This document shows, one piece after another, positions 17,477 to 29,045 of a stretch of DNA of 64,000 bases; positions within the stretch are counted from its first letter, which is position 1, and each line of letters opens with the position of its first letter. Position numbers and translations under genes: made by a program. Origin of the DNA: Microvirga soli (GTDB lineage Bacteria > Pseudomonadota > Alphaproteobacteria > Rhizobiales > Beijerinckiaceae); the NCBI RefSeq assembly GCF_016734765.1, contig NZ_JAERQE010000018.1:1-64000 (forward strand). The letters run 5' to 3'. The notes beneath the pieces are model-generated. The model saw nothing but the letters and a program-made list of their open reading frames with translations, was not told the origin of the DNA and searched no databases.

Positions 17477-18096
17477 GAATGGCTCTCAATGGAGGTTATG
17501 CGAAGAATCCTGGCGCTGGAATCGGTCGAGCTCGGCAAGGTCTCCGCCTCGAATGTCCACTTTTTCCTGGCCTCGGTCAATTCGATCTCGGCGTCGCGAC
17601 CCTTGGGAAAGAGGCCGATTGTCCCCGCTTTCAACAACGGCGCGGTCCAATCCAGAAGCTGATCGAGCGCGGCCAGGGCGCGGGCCGAGACCACATCGGC
17701 CTTGCCGACGAAGCCTGGAATGACGGTCTCCAGCCGCGCTTCGTGCACCGTCACGGCAGAGCCAGTCAGGCGCGCAATCTGGCGAAGGAAGGCACATTTG
17801 CGCGAATTGCTCTCGACGAGATGCACCTTCAGGCCCCTCTCCACCCCCGCAATGGCAAGGACGAGACCCGGGAATCCAGCCCCGGAACCGAGGTCGAGCC
17901 ATGTCTTCGCCTCAGGGGCGAGGTCAAGAAGCTGGAGCGAATCGACGATGTGACGCTCCCAGATCTGATCGAGCGTGGCTGGGCCGACAAGGTTCTTGAT
18001 CCCCTGCCAGCGGCGAAGCTCCCGCTCCAGCAGCTCAAGCTTCTCGAATGTTTCACGTGAAACATTCAGGTCAGATGCCGATATCCGGGATGTCAT
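17473..18096 (-). CDS. rsmG: 16S rRNA (guanine-527-N7)-methyltransferase RsmG
   Basis: A 207-residue SAM-dependent methyltransferase (GidB) modifying G527 of 16S rRNA. The SAM-binding loop LDLGSGAGFPGLVLA lies at about residues 66-80. The N-terminal NVSRETFEKLE is encoded by a perfect parS sequence (18049-18064), so this stretch of protein is constrained by DNA function, as known for other bacteria. It lies 2 bases from the end of mnmG and overlaps parA by 4 bases. Confidence 0.96.
   Translation of the reverse strand: MTSRISASDLNVSRETFEKLELLERELRRWQGIKNLVGPATLDQIWERHIVDSLQLLDLAPEAKTWLDLGSGAGFPGLVLAIAGVERGLKVHLVESNSRKCAFLRQIARLTGSAVTVHEARLETVIPGFVGKADVVSARALAALDQLLDWTAPLLKAGTIGLFPKGRDAEIELTEARKKWTFEAETLPSSTDSSARILRITSIESHS
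18049..18064. other. parS: parS centromere site 1 (inside rsmG)
   Basis: A perfect 16-bp palindrome TGTTTCACGTGAAACA, identical to the universal chromosomal parS consensus bound by ParB. It lies within codons 12-17 of rsmG. Flanking AA/TT extends the symmetry to 20 bp. Confidence 0.97.
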
Positions 18097-18098
18097 GC

Positions 18099-19979
18099 CT
18101 ACACCGGATTGGAAGAACGGGCCGCACGGCCGGGTGCCTTGCGGGCATGGGCAGCCAGGAGAGTCAGAGCTGCGGGCGTGATCCCCTCGATGCGGGCTGC
18201 CTGCCCGATGGTTCTGGGACGAACCCGGTCAAGCTTGGCCTTGATCTCGTTCGACAGGCCGGGGAGACCCTGAAAATCGATGCTTTCCTCCAGCACTACA
18301 CTTTCATCGCGCCGATAAGCGGCAATATCCGCCTGCTGCCGGTCGAGATAGACCGCATAGGTGGCGTCCGTCTCCAGGCGATCGCGAACGGGAGCGCTCA
18401 CCGCAGCCAGATCCGGCCAGATCCGCCCCAGGTCGGACCAGCCGATGCTGGGATAGGACAGGAGCTGATAAGCTGAGCGGCGGATGCCATCCTGGTTCAA
18501 CTCCAGCCCATGCCGCGCCGCCTCCTTGGGGGTGAGGGCGAGGGTCTGAAGCTGCTGCCGGGTCTCCCGGATCTCCTCCTGCCCGTTCCGGAAATGCGCC
18601 TCGCGTCCTGAGCCGACGCAGCCGATCTCCAGGCCCTTGCCGGTCAGGCGCTCGTCCACATTGTCGATGCGCAGGCTCAACCGATACTCGGACCGGGACG
18701 TGAACATGCGGTAGGGCTCGCTCACGCCACGGGTGATCAGGTCGTCGACGAGCACGCCGATATAGGATTCGGCCCGGTCGAATATGATGCCGTCCTGGTC
18801 GCAAGCCCGGCGGGCGGCGTTGAGGCCGGCCACCAGCCCTTGAGCGGCCGCTTCCTCATAACCCGTAGTGCCGTTGATCTGGCCGGCGAGAAAGAGCCCC
18901 TGCACGGCCTTGGTCTCAAGCCCGGCCGTGAGATTGCGCGGGTCGACATAGTCATATTCGATGGCATAGGCCGGCTGGAGCATGTGCACCTTCTCCAGGC
19001 CGGGGATGTGCTTGAGGAATTCAAGCTGCACATCCTCCGGCAGAGAGGTGGAGATGCCATTGGGATAGACGGTGATGTCGTCGAGACCTTCCGGCTCCAG
19101 GAAGATCTGGTGGCCATCCCGGTCGCCGAATCGCACCACCTTGTCCTCGATGGAGGGGCAATAGCGCGGCCCGATCCCCTGGATCTCACCCGAATACATG
19201 GCCGAGCGGTGCAGATTATCGCGGATTAGGGCGTGCACCTTGGCGGTGGTGCGGGTAACGCCGCATTCGATCTGCGCGTTGGTGATGCGTGTGGTGAGCA
19301 GGGAGAACGGCACCGGCTCGTCATCGGCGGCCTGCTTGTCGACACCGGCCCAGTCGATGGTGCGGCCATCGAGGCGGGGCGGGGTTCCGGTCTTCAGGCG
19401 GCCAAGCGTGAAACCGAGCCGGGCGAAGGTTTTTGGCAGGCCTAGTGACGGGCGCTCGCCCATCCGTCCGGCCGGGATCTTCTTCTCGCCAATATGAATC
19501 AAGCCGGACAGGAAGGTGCCGGTGGTGATGACCACGGCGCCGGCCCCGAGCTGCCGCCCGTCGGTGAGCAGCAGGCCGGCGATCCGGCCCTCCTGAACGA
19601 CAAGGTCGTCGGCCTCACCTTCAACAATCGTGAGGTTCGGGGTGTTCAGAAGCTCCGCCTGCATGGCGCGGGCATAGAGCTTGCGGTCGGCCTGGGTGCG
19701 AGGGCCACGCACGGCTGGGCCCTTGCGGCGGTTGAGAAGACGGAACTGAATTCCGGCCCGGTCGGCGATACGGCCCATGATGCCGTCGAGGGCATCGATC
19801 TCACGGACAAGATGACCTTTACCGAGGCCGCCGATGGCCGGGTTGCAGGACATGGCGCCAACGGTCGAGACCTTGTGCGTGACAAGAGCCGTGCGCGCGC
19901 CGATACGCGCTGCAGCCGCGGCCGCCTCGGCGCCAGCATGGCCGCCGCCCACGACGATCACATCGAACGAAGAACTCAT
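18099..19979 (-). CDS. mnmG: tRNA uridine-5-carboxymethylaminomethyl modification enzyme MnmG
   Basis: A 626-residue FAD enzyme (GidA). The N-terminal Rossmann motif [19 protein letters not shown] binds FAD. Further signatures are [23 protein letters not shown] and [14 protein letters not shown]. With MnmE it makes the wobble U34 modification in several tRNAs. The start at 19979 ([12 protein letters not shown]) is chosen because it begins at the conserved fold and has GGA at suitable spacing; an in-frame ATG at 19991 is possible. The partner gene mnmE lies just upstream on the same strand, with a parS site between them. Confidence 0.97.
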   Translation of the reverse strand: MSSSFDVIVVGGGHAGAEAAAAAARIGARTALVTHKVSTVGAMSCNPAIGGLGKGHLVREIDALDGIMGRIADRAGIQFRLLNRRKGPAVRGPRTQADRKLYARAMQAELLNTPNLTIVEGEADDLVVQEGRIAGLLLTDGRQLGAGAVVITTGTFLSGLIHIGEKKIPAGRMGERPSLGLPKTFARLGFTLGRLKTGTPPRLDGRTIDWAGVDKQAADDEPVPFSLLTTRITNAQIECGVTRTTAKVHALIRDNLHRSAMYSGEIQGIGPRYCPSIEDKVVRFGDRDGHQIFLEPEGLDDITVYPNGISTSLPEDVQLEFLKHIPGLEKVHMLQPAYAIEYDYVDPRNLTAGLETKAVQGLFLAGQINGTTGYEEAAAQGLVAGLNAARRACDQDGIIFDRAESYIGVLVDDLITRGVSEPYRMFTSRSEYRLSLRIDNVDERLTGKGLEIGCVGSGREAHFRNGQEEIRETRQQLQTLALTPKEAARHGLELNQDGIRRSAYQLLSYPSIGWSDLGRIWPDLAAVSAPVRDRLETDATYAVYLDRQQADIAAYRRDESVVLEESIDFQGLPGLSNEIKAKLDRVRPRTIGQAARIEGITPAALTLLAAHARKAPGRAARSSNPV

Positions 19980-20037
19980 GATGGTTTCCATGACAAGGGG
20001 TCTACGCAGCGCCGGGCACAAGGTCAAAAGGGCAAAA

Positions 20038-20053
20038 TGTTTCACGTGAAACA
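20038..20053. other. parS: parS centromere site 2 (between mnmE and mnmG)
   Basis: A second perfect TGTTTCACGTGAAACA, 59 bases upstream of the mnmG start. Symmetry extends to 24 bp with AAAA/TTTT flanks. It is intergenic, unlike site 1, and lies about 2 kb from it. Confidence 0.97.
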
Positions 20054-20196
20054 TTTTGAGCGATCCCCAGTCCTGCACAGCTGGTCCACAGCCTGTGCAG
20101 GGCGGATTCAGCACCCTTCCACCGATTCGTGAACAGCCGAAATCGGAGGTCTCACAGATTCGCGAAAAGGTTACCGCGCCGGATTACTTGGAGATT

Positions 20197-21507
20197 TTAC
20201 TTGCCGATGCAGAAGCTGGAGAAAAGGCGGTCGAGCACATCCTCCACATCCACCCGTCCAGTAATCTCCCCAATGGCACGGACGGCGAGCCTGGCCTCTT
20301 CCGCGGCAAGCTCCAGAGGTCCCCGGCTCGTCAGCATATCCCGTGCGCGGATCAGGCATCCTTGGGCGCGGTCCAAGGCTTTTCGATGACGCTCGCGGGT
20401 GATCACCGCATCCCCCTGTCCCATCAGGCTCGCGGCTTCCGTCTCAAGGCGTGCGATCAATTCCGGCAGTCCCTCCCCGGTCGCGGCCGCGATCATCACG
20501 TCGCAGTCGCTCCGGGCGCCGCCCATATCCGCCTTGGTCCCGACCCTCACGAGGCGCCGCGCCGGAGGAGGTGCACTCTCCTCCCCGTCCGGCGGCACGA
20601 GCCACAGCACGAGATCAGCGTCATGTGCGCGGGCGCGGGCGCGGAACACGCCCTCCTGCTCGATCAGGTCGGCGCTTTCCCGCAGGCCCGCCGTGTCGAC
20701 GATAATCACCGGCAGGCCGCCGAGATCGCAATGGACCTCGATCACGTCCCGGGTGGTGCCGGCGATCGGCGACACGATGGCGACATCCCGTTGGGCGAGC
20801 GCATTGAGGAGCGTCGACTTACCGGCATTGGGCGGGCCGGCGAGCACCACGGTGAGACCCTCACGCAAACGCTCGCCGCTCCGGTTGGCCAAGGCCCGGC
20901 TGATCTCCCCCTGGATCCGGTCGATCATCCGCAGGATGTCGGCCTCCAGATCCTCCGGAACATCGCCTTCGTCCGAAAAGTCGAGGCTGGCTTCCAGCAG
21001 CGCCAGAACCTGCAGGATGTTCTCGCGCCACCCCTCGGCGGCATTGCCGAGACGCCCGCCGAGCTGGAGCATAGCCTGACGGCGCTGGGCCTCCGTCTCG
21101 GCATCGATGATGTCGGCGAGCCCCTCCACCTGGGAGAGGTCCATACGCCCATTGAGGAAGGCCCGGCGGGTGAACTCGCCGGCCTCGGCCGCACGACAGT
21201 TCTCGATCGAAGAGAGGGCCCGCAGCACGGCGGCCCGGGTGGCGAGACCGCCATGGATGTGCAGCTCGGCCTGGTCTTCGCCGGTAAAGCTCCCCGGCGC
21301 CGGCATCCAGAGCACGAGAGCCTGATCGAGAGGATCGCCGGTCCTTGGATCGCGCAGGGTTCTCACCACGGCGCGCCGGGGCTCCGGCAACCCGCCTGTC
21401 ACCTGCTCAAGGAGGTTACGGCTCTCAGGTCCGCTGATCCGGATCAGGCACACGGCGGACCGGCCGTGACCGGAAGCGATGGCGAAGATCGTATCGTCGG
21501 AACGCAT
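20197..21507 (-). CDS. mnmE: tRNA modification GTPase MnmE
   Basis: A 436-residue protein (TrmE). It has an N-terminal tetrahydrofolate-binding domain (DDTIFAIASGHGRSAVCLIR), a helical domain, and an inserted G domain with P-loop GPPNAGKSTLLN and DTAGLRE. It ends in the diagnostic CIGK with the catalytic C-terminal cysteine. It acts with MnmG in wobble-uridine modification. The ATG at 21507 is used because GAGG lies 9 bases upstream and the protein then begins at the conserved domain. It heads the mnmE-mnmG-rsmG-parAB cluster. Confidence 0.97.
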   Translation of the reverse strand: MRSDDTIFAIASGHGRSAVCLIRISGPESRNLLEQVTGGLPEPRRAVVRTLRDPRTGDPLDQALVLWMPAPGSFTGEDQAELHIHGGLATRAAVLRALSSIENCRAAEAGEFTRRAFLNGRMDLSQVEGLADIIDAETEAQRRQAMLQLGGRLGNAAEGWRENILQVLALLEASLDFSDEGDVPEDLEADILRMIDRIQGEISRALANRSGERLREGLTVVLAGPPNAGKSTLLNALAQRDVAIVSPIAGTTRDVIEVHCDLGGLPVIIVDTAGLRESADLIEQEGVFRARARAHDADLVLWLVPPDGEESAPPPARRLVRVGTKADMGGARSDCDVMIAAATGEGLPELIARLETEAASLMGQGDAVITRERHRKALDRAQGCLIRARDMLTSRGPLELAAEEARLAVRAIGEITGRVDVEDVLDRLFSSFCIGK

Positions 21508-21627
21508 GGGCGTGAACCTCGTGAGGAGAACAGGACTTAACTCCGGCAAAGCCCTAACAACAAACAGGCATCCGGAACACGGATCGATCAGCCCGGCCGA
21601 GTTACCCCGGAATCAGGAGCAGGATTC

Positions 21628-23652
<2,025 letters not shown>

Positions 23653-23662
23653 GAGCCCTGCC

Positions 23663-24172
23663 TCAGCAATCCGGCTCCGGCTTTGCCCCTTCCCGCCTCA
23701 GATGAGTGAGCGGCAGGGCCGCGTCGGATTTCACCCGGGTCAGGGCAAAGTTGGAGCGGATGTCGCCGATCATCGGCAGGGTCAGGAGCTTCTCGGTGAG
23801 CAGGCGTTCATAGGCCTTGAGGTTCGGCACCACGATCTCGGCCATGAAGTCGGCGCTGCCGGACACCATGTGGCAGGCGACCACCTCCGGCAGGGCGGTG
23901 AGCGCCTCCTGCAAGCCTTTCGCATTCTCGCGGGAATGCTTTTCAACCTTGATGTCCACGAAGACGGTCAGCCCGAGACCGACGGATTCCCGGTCGAGCA
24001 CCGCCCGGTAGGTACGGATGAAGCCATCGCGTTCGAGGCGTCGCACCCGGCGCAGGCACGGTGAGGGCGAGAGGCCGACCTGATCGGCCAGTTCCTGATT
24101 CGTCAGCCTGCCATCGGCCTGCAGGGCCGAGAGGATCCGCAGATCGATACCGTCGAGATCGATATAGGGCAT
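23663..24172 (-). CDS. Lrp/AsnC-family transcriptional regulator
   Basis: A 169-residue regulator. An N-terminal helix-turn-helix (DLRILSALQADGRLTNQELA...GLSPSPCLRRVRRLERDGFI, about 8-50) is followed by the RAM/AsnC ligand domain (EVVACHMVSGSADFMAEIV). Such proteins form octamers that respond to amino acids. It is divergent from an EamA-type exporter gene with about 125 bases between their starts, a classical arrangement in which the regulator controls the exporter; the specific amino acid is unknown. Confidence 0.92.
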   Translation of the reverse strand: MPYIDLDGIDLRILSALQADGRLTNQELADQVGLSPSPCLRRVRRLERDGFIRTYRAVLDRESVGLGLTVFVDIKVEKHSRENAKGLQEALTALPEVVACHMVSGSADFMAEIVVPNLKAYERLLTEKLLTLPMIGDIRSNFALTRVKSDAALPLTHLRREGAKPEPDC

Positions 24173-24296
24173 GGACTCACCACAGGGTTACTCTCGCGCA
24201 ATCTTCTGCCAAGAACAGGCCTCAAGCAAGCTGAACTTCGCAAGGACATGCCCTGCCCCGCAAGCCTATGCTCAAAGGCATCGAAGGAAGCTTGCC

Positions 24297-25226
24297 ATGT
24301 CCGATCTCGCCTGCGCATCAGCACGTCCCTCCGCCCGTCCCGCTCTCGTCGACTGGCTGGCGGCGCTCGCCACCGTGACGATCTGGGCCCTGTGGGCCGT
24401 CGCCACCCGTCATGCGGTCACGCACGATCTGCCGCCCGCAGCCGTGGGCCTGCTGCGCTTCGGGGTCCCGGCCCTAGTGCTGGCGCCGGTGGTCTGGCGC
24501 ATCGGTTTCTTCCCGAAAGGCTTGAGTCTGCTGAAGGGCCTTAGCCTTCTCGGCTCCGGTGCTCCGTTCTTTCTCATCGTCGCATTCGGCATGCAGTTTG
24601 CGCCTGCGGCGGAGATCGGTCCGCTCCTGCCGGGCACCATGCCGCTTTTCGTGGCCCTCATCGGCTGGCTGGTTTTCGGAGAGCGGCTTGCGGGCGTCCG
24701 GATCCTCGGCTTCGCCCTGATCCTGATCGGCATCCTGTCGATCACTGGCTACGGCGTGCTGCTTGCGGGCAATGGTGCCTGGCGCGGCCATCTAATGCTG
24801 CTCACCGGCGCTTGTCTGTGGGGTGTCTACACCCATGCCTACCGCCGCTCCGGCTTGTCGGCCCTGCAGGCCGCTGCCCTGATCGGTATGTGGTCGTTCC
24901 TCATCCTCCTGCCCCTCGGTGTACCGCCTCTAGTCCACGCGTTCGGCAAAGGTCTGGCGGGGCCGATCATTCTGCAGGCGCTTCTTCAGGGCCTCCTGTC
25001 CGGGGTGGCGGGGATCGTCCTCTATGGCATCGCCATCGATCGCCTTGGCGCCTCGCGTGCGGCGGCCGTGTCGCCCCTGTCCATCGTGCTTGCGGCCCTT
25101 CTCGCCATCCCGGCTCTGAACGAAACCCCCAGTCCCGCCGCCTGGATCGGTATCATTCTGGCGACCTCAGGCGTTGTGCTGGCGAGCGGCATTCTCAAGC
25201 AGGGCGGATCCACCGTCGTGAGATGA
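24297..25226 (+). CDS. EamA/DMT-family metabolite exporter
   Basis: A 309-residue integral membrane protein with about ten hydrophobic helices in two EamA repeats (WLAALATVTIWALWAVATRHAV at the start; a second half from about 160). Members of the drug/metabolite transporter superfamily export amino acids, nucleobases or drugs. The ATG at 24297 has GAAGGA upstream and follows a reasonable gap from the divergent Lrp gene; a longer in-frame ORF from 24171 would overlap the regulator start and is unlikely. Substrate unknown, possibly an amino acid given the Lrp neighbour. Confidence 0.88.
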   Translation: MSDLACASARPSARPALVDWLAALATVTIWALWAVATRHAVTHDLPPAAVGLLRFGVPALVLAPVVWRIGFFPKGLSLLKGLSLLGSGAPFFLIVAFGMQFAPAAEIGPLLPGTMPLFVALIGWLVFGERLAGVRILGFALILIGILSITGYGVLLAGNGAWRGHLMLLTGACLWGVYTHAYRRSGLSALQAAALIGMWSFLILLPLGVPPLVHAFGKGLAGPIILQALLQGLLSGVAGIVLYGIAIDRLGASRAAAVSPLSIVLAALLAIPALNETPSPAAWIGIILATSGVVLASGILKQGGSTVVR

Positions 25227-25260
25227 GCATGCACGGGTTTCCGTCTGCACAGGAGCGTGG

Positions 25261-25359
25261 ATGTTCTTTTTCTTCTCGAACCGCCTGGGCTGCGGGGGCT
25301 CGCTTCTGATTTCCGCCGTGCTGACCGTAATCGTACTGGCGCTCATGGGGGTGTTCTGA
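25261..25359 (+). CDS. 32-residue hydrophobic small membrane peptide
   Basis: A very short gene. The ATG is preceded by AGGAG at 5-base spacing. The product begins MFFFFSNRLGCGGSLL and continues as one hydrophobic helix (VLTVIVLALMGVF). I recall similarly sized Phe-rich single-helix peptides annotated in other Rhizobiales, but cannot verify this here. It lies 34 bases after the exporter gene and before the rho terminator. The good ribosome site and clean membrane helix support it being real; function unknown. Confidence 0.6.
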   Translation: MFFFFSNRLGCGGSLLISAVLTVIVLALMGVF

Positions 25360-25413
25360 GCACAAACAAAAACCCCACCCTCTAGGCCGCAAAGCGGCAC
25401 CGAGAGGATGGGG
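25360..25413 (-). terminator. Intrinsic terminator of rho
   Basis: On the minus strand a GC-rich hairpin (25373-25413, outer arms CCCCATCCTCT/AGAGGGTGGGG, inner CCGC/GCGG) is followed by TTTTTGTTTGTG. It lies 28 bases beyond the rho stop codon. The plus-strand gene for the 32-residue peptide ends against it. Confidence 0.8.
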
Positions 25414-25440
25414 CTGATGTGAGAGGCTGCAGACCAGCGA

Positions 25441-26706
25441 CTACGTGTTCATCGAATCGAAGAAGTCGCCGTTCGACTTGGTCTGACGCAGCTTGTCGAG
25501 CAGGAACTCGATGGCGTCCACCGTGCCCATCGGGTTGAGGATGCGGCGCAGCACGTACATCTTCTTGAGCGTGTCGGCCGGAACCAGCAGCTCTTCCTTG
25601 CGGGTGCCCGAGCGCGTGATGTCGATAGCCGGGAAGGTGCGCTTGTCGGCGACCTTGCGGTCCAGGATGATTTCCGAGTTGCCGGTGCCCTTGAACTCCT
25701 CGAAGATCACCTCGTCCATGCGCGATCCGGTGTCGATCAGCGCGGTGGCGATGATGGTGAGCGAACCGCCCTCCTCGATGTTACGCGCCGCACCGAAGAA
25801 GCGCTTCGGGCGCTGCAGGGCGTTGGCATCGACACCGCCGGTGAGCACCTTGCCAGAAGACGGCACCACCGTGTTGTAGGCGCGGCCGAGGCGGGTGATC
25901 GAATCGAGCAGGATGACCACGTCGCGGCCATGCTCCACGAGGCGCTTGGCCTTCTCGATCACCATCTCGGCCACCTGCACGTGGCGGGTCGCCGGCTCGT
26001 CGAAGGTGGAGGCCACGACCTCTCCCTTCACGGAGCGCTGCATGTCGGTGACTTCCTCCGGGCGCTCGTCGATGAGCAGCACGATGAGGTAGCACTCGGG
26101 GTGGTTGGTGGTGATCGACTGCGCCACGTTCTGCATCAGCACGGTCTTACCCGTGCGCGGCGGCGCCACGATCAGGGCGCGCTGGCCTTTGCCGATGGGC
26201 GACACGATGTCGATGATGCGCGGCGAGAAATCTTTGCGCGTGGGATCGGCGATTTCGAGGTTGAAGCGCTCGTGCGGGAAGAGCGGCGTCAGGTTGTCGA
26301 AGTGAACCTTGTGCCGGATCTTCTCGGGATCCTCGAAATTGATCGTGTTGACCTTGAGCAGCGCGAAGTAGCGCTCGCCCTCTTTCGGCCCACGGATCGG
26401 GCCGTCCACCGTGTCGCCGGTGCGCAGGCCGAACTTCCTGATCTGCGAGGGCGACACGTAGATGTCGTCGGGACCGGGCAGGTAGTTCGAATCGGCCGAG
26501 CGCAGGAAGCCGAAGCCGTCCTGCAGCACCTCGACGACGCCGGCGCCGATGATCTCGACCTCGCGCGCCGCCAGCTGCTTGAGGATCGCGAACATGAGCT
26601 CCTGCTTACGCATGGTGCTGGCGTTCTCGACCTCGAGCTCCTCGGCGAAGGCGATGAGTTCGGTCGGCGTCTTGGATTTCAGGTCTTGAAGTTTGATTTC
26701 CCTCAT
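25441..26706 (-). CDS. rho: Transcription termination factor Rho
   Basis: A 421-residue hexameric RNA helicase. The N-terminal Rho-N and cold-shock RNA-binding domains ([20 protein letters not shown]) lie at about 5-125. The ATPase domain has P-loop [20 protein letters not shown] near 170-190 and [16 protein letters not shown]. The start at 26706 ([14 protein letters not shown]) agrees with the usual alphaproteobacterial N-terminus; an upstream in-frame ATG is rejected. Rho sits between mnmE-side genes and hemJ-hemE as in related genomes. It has its own intrinsic terminator. Confidence 0.98.
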   Translation of the reverse strand: MREIKLQDLKSKTPTELIAFAEELEVENASTMRKQELMFAILKQLAAREVEIIGAGVVEVLQDGFGFLRSADSNYLPGPDDIYVSPSQIRKFGLRTGDTVDGPIRGPKEGERYFALLKVNTINFEDPEKIRHKVHFDNLTPLFPHERFNLEIADPTRKDFSPRIIDIVSPIGKGQRALIVAPPRTGKTVLMQNVAQSITTNHPECYLIVLLIDERPEEVTDMQRSVKGEVVASTFDEPATRHVQVAEMVIEKAKRLVEHGRDVVILLDSITRLGRAYNTVVPSSGKVLTGGVDANALQRPKRFFGAARNIEEGGSLTIIATALIDTGSRMDEVIFEEFKGTGNSEIILDRKVADKRTFPAIDITRSGTRKEELLVPADTLKKMYVLRRILNPMGTVDAIEFLLDKLRQTKSNGDFFDSMNT

Positions 26707-26965
26707 CGGGGAACACTCTCGGGGTAAGGTCGCGGGCAGGTTGGGCTGTACGCGGGAGGAGACAGGGAAAACGTTCGACAGGGCCGCCGGGTTCACGAAC
26801 CGTGACTGAAGAGCCCTGAGGGCCCGTGCAGCGCACCTGACTTGGAGGAAGGAGAATTCTTATTTAGCCGTTTTCTCCGGCGATCACAAGAGCCTTCGTC
26901 CCCTGTCTCTGGAACGGAAGGTTCCGGAGGGAGGTTATTGCTGGCCGATTAAGGAGAAAACCGCT

Positions 26966-27400
26966 GTGAGCCAGCTGACCCTCGCCGACCTGTCCGACAA
27001 GATGCGCGACATCGACTTCGCCATGCTCTCCACCCATGCCGAAGGCGGCGAGATCGCGGGCCGGCCCATGAGCAACAACGGCGATGTTGCCTACGAGGGC
27101 GATTCGTTTTTCTTCTCCTACGAAGACACGCGGACCGTCGACGACATCAAGCGGGATCCGAAGGTGTCACTGGCCTTCCAGGGCAGCAAGAGCCTCCTCG
27201 GCAAACCCCCGATCTTCATTGCCGTCGAAGGGCGCGCCGAGCTGATCCGCGACAGGGGGACCTTCGAGCGGCATTGGACGAAGGATCTCGAAATCTGGTT
27301 CAAGGACGGTGTCGACACACCGGGCCTCGTCCTGATCAAGGTTCACGCAACCCGCATCCATTACTGGCACGGCATGGATGAGGGTGAGATCAAGCTCTGA
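26966..27400 (+). CDS. Pyridoxamine-5'-phosphate-oxidase-like flavin-binding protein
   Basis: A 144-residue split-barrel protein of the general stress protein 26 type (residues 5-140; FAMLSTHAEGGEIAGRPMSN, TVDDIKRDPKVSLAF). Such proteins bind FMN, F420 or related cofactors. The start is GTG with an AAGGAG-type ribosome site 10 bases upstream. It is divergent from rho and convergent with hemJ. Exact reaction unknown. Confidence 0.87.
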   Translation: MSQLTLADLSDKMRDIDFAMLSTHAEGGEIAGRPMSNNGDVAYEGDSFFFSYEDTRTVDDIKRDPKVSLAFQGSKSLLGKPPIFIAVEGRAELIRDRGTFERHWTKDLEIWFKDGVDTPGLVLIKVHATRIHYWHGMDEGEIKL

Positions 27401-27406
27401 CCGGCG

Positions 27407-27832
27407 TCAGAACGGCTTCACGATCACCAGGATCACGATGCCGATCATCAGCAATGTCGGCACCTCGTTGAGGATGCGATAATATTTCGCCGGGCGCGTG
27501 TTCTTGTCGGCGGCGAAGTCCTTCAACCGGCTCACGTAGACGCCGTGCAGGCCCGACATGATCAGCACGAGGGCGAACTTGGCGTGCATCCAGCCGGAGG
27601 TGTACCAGCCGCCGTCCCAGACGAGGTAGAGGCCGAGCACCCAGGTGACGATCATGGCCGGGTTGATGATCGCCTTGAGCAGGCGCCGCTCCATGATCTT
27701 GAACGTCTCGGACTGGATCGAGCCCTTGGGGGTCTCGCTGTGATAGACGAAGAGACGCGGCAGGTAGAGCATGCCGGCCATCCAGGCGATGACGGCGATG
27801 ACGTGGAACGCCTTGAGCCACAGATACAACAT
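27407..27832 (-). CDS. hemJ: Protoporphyrinogen IX oxidase HemJ
   Basis: A 141-residue four-helix membrane protein (UPF0093). Signatures include LKAFHVIAVIAWMAGMLYLPRLFVYH and HAKFALVLIMSGLHG, with conserved histidines that bind heme in characterised HemJ proteins. It oxidises protoporphyrinogen IX, the penultimate step of heme synthesis. It follows hemE after 5 bases on the same strand, forming a two-gene heme operon next to the origin. Confidence 0.93.
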   Translation of the reverse strand: MLYLWLKAFHVIAVIAWMAGMLYLPRLFVYHSETPKGSIQSETFKIMERRLLKAIINPAMIVTWVLGLYLVWDGGWYTSGWMHAKFALVLIMSGLHGVYVSRLKDFAADKNTRPAKYYRILNEVPTLLMIGIVILVIVKPF

Positions 27833-27837
27833 GTCGT

Positions 27838-28875
27838 TTAAGCCCCCCGCACGCGGGCGATCATCTGCGCCACGTGCTCGACCGGCGTCTCCGGCAGGAT
27901 GCCGTGCCCGAGATTGAAGATATGCGGGCGGCCGCGCACCGCGTTCAGGATGTGATCGATCCCCTGCTCCAGCGGAGCACCGCCGGCGATCAGGGCCAGC
28001 GGATCGAGGTTGCCCTGCGTGGCAAGCGTATTCGGCAAGGTCGGGAGCACGAGGGCCGGATCGAGGGTCCAGTCGAGCGCCAGCCCGTCGCCGATCCCGG
28101 CGGACGCGAAACGGTGGAGATTGGCACCGCCGCCGCGCACGAAGACGATCACCTTGGCGTCGGGCCGCGCCGCTTTGAGACCTTCCACCATGCGGCGGAT
28201 CGGATTGAGCGACAGCCGGTCGAAGAGAGCGGGCGGCAGGGCGGAGCCGAAGCTCTCGAAAATCTGCACGGCTTCGGCGCCGGCATCGATCTGGCGGATG
28301 AGATAGGCCGTGGAGGCCCGCACCAGCCGGTCGATGAGGGCGTCCATGAAAACAGGATCGCGATAGGCGGTGATCCGGGCGGGCGCCTGATCCGGCGTGC
28401 CCTTGCCGGCAATCATGTAGCTCGCCACCGTCCAGGGCGCGCCGCAGAAGCCCAGCAGCGTGGTCTCCTTCGGCAGGCTCTTGCTCAGACGATCGAGCGT
28501 TTCGAAAACCGGATCGAGCCGCTCCAGGGGCAGCTCGTCGGCAAGCCTGGAAAAATCCTTGTCTGACGTGATCGGCTCGAGCTTGGGTCCCTCGTTCTCG
28601 ACGAAGCGCACATCCTGGCCGAGCGCGTGGGGAATGACCAGGATGTCGGAGAACAGGATCGAGGCATCGAACCCGAAGCGGCGGATCGGCTGAAGCGTCA
28701 CCTCCTCGGCGAGCTTCGGGTTGTAGCAGAGGTCGAGGAAGGAGCCCGCCTGCTTGCGGGTCTCCCGGTATTCCGGCAGGTAGCGGCCGGCCTGACGCAT
28801 GATCCAGATCGGCAGAGGCCAGACCGGCTCGCCATTCAGCACGCGCAAAATCGCCTTGGTGGAACGTGTGCTCAC
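27838..28875 (-). CDS. hemE: Uroporphyrinogen decarboxylase
   Basis: A 345-residue TIM-barrel enzyme converting uroporphyrinogen III to coproporphyrinogen III in heme synthesis. The N-terminal signature PIWIMRQAGRYLPEYRE and the internal GFCGAPWTVASYMI are diagnostic. The start is GTG at 28875. It is the first gene left of the predicted oriC; hemE beside the origin is well established in Caulobacter, Rickettsia and rhizobia. Confidence 0.97.
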   Translation of the reverse strand: MSTRSTKAILRVLNGEPVWPLPIWIMRQAGRYLPEYRETRKQAGSFLDLCYNPKLAEEVTLQPIRRFGFDASILFSDILVIPHALGQDVRFVENEGPKLEPITSDKDFSRLADELPLERLDPVFETLDRLSKSLPKETTLLGFCGAPWTVASYMIAGKGTPDQAPARITAYRDPVFMDALIDRLVRASTAYLIRQIDAGAEAVQIFESFGSALPPALFDRLSLNPIRRMVEGLKAARPDAKVIVFVRGGGANLHRFASAGIGDGLALDWTLDPALVLPTLPNTLATQGNLDPLALIAGGAPLEQGIDHILNAVRGRPHIFNLGHGILPETPVEHVAQMIARVRGA

Positions 28876-28986
28876 AGGCCCTCTCTTAAAAGAAGAATCT
28901 TTGAATCTTAGAATCTGATGTTTCTCTTGGGCCGTGAATCACGAAGCCGCAACCCCGTCCACAGACGGTCCACACACCTCAAGGCT

Positions 28987-29001
28987 TTAAGGGTTCATTA
29001 A
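28987..29001. promoter_or_regulatory. CtrA-binding box 1
   Basis: TTAA, seven bases, TTAA: the full CtrA consensus. In Caulobacter CtrA binding to such boxes in the origin blocks replication initiation. Confidence 0.75.
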
Positions 29002-29045
29002 GGGATGGGGCGGGGGCGCCACAATCCTTTCCGAAATCTTAAAGC

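Noticed and set aside
20056-21540. 494-codon frame antisense to mnmE
   Set aside because: Overlaps a clear mnmE and a parS neighbourhood; composition is that of a shadow frame.
28955-28974. Additional DnaA boxes CCGTCCACA and CGGTCCACA
   Set aside because: They share only the TCCACA half with the consensus; mentioned as weak candidates but not listed as sites.
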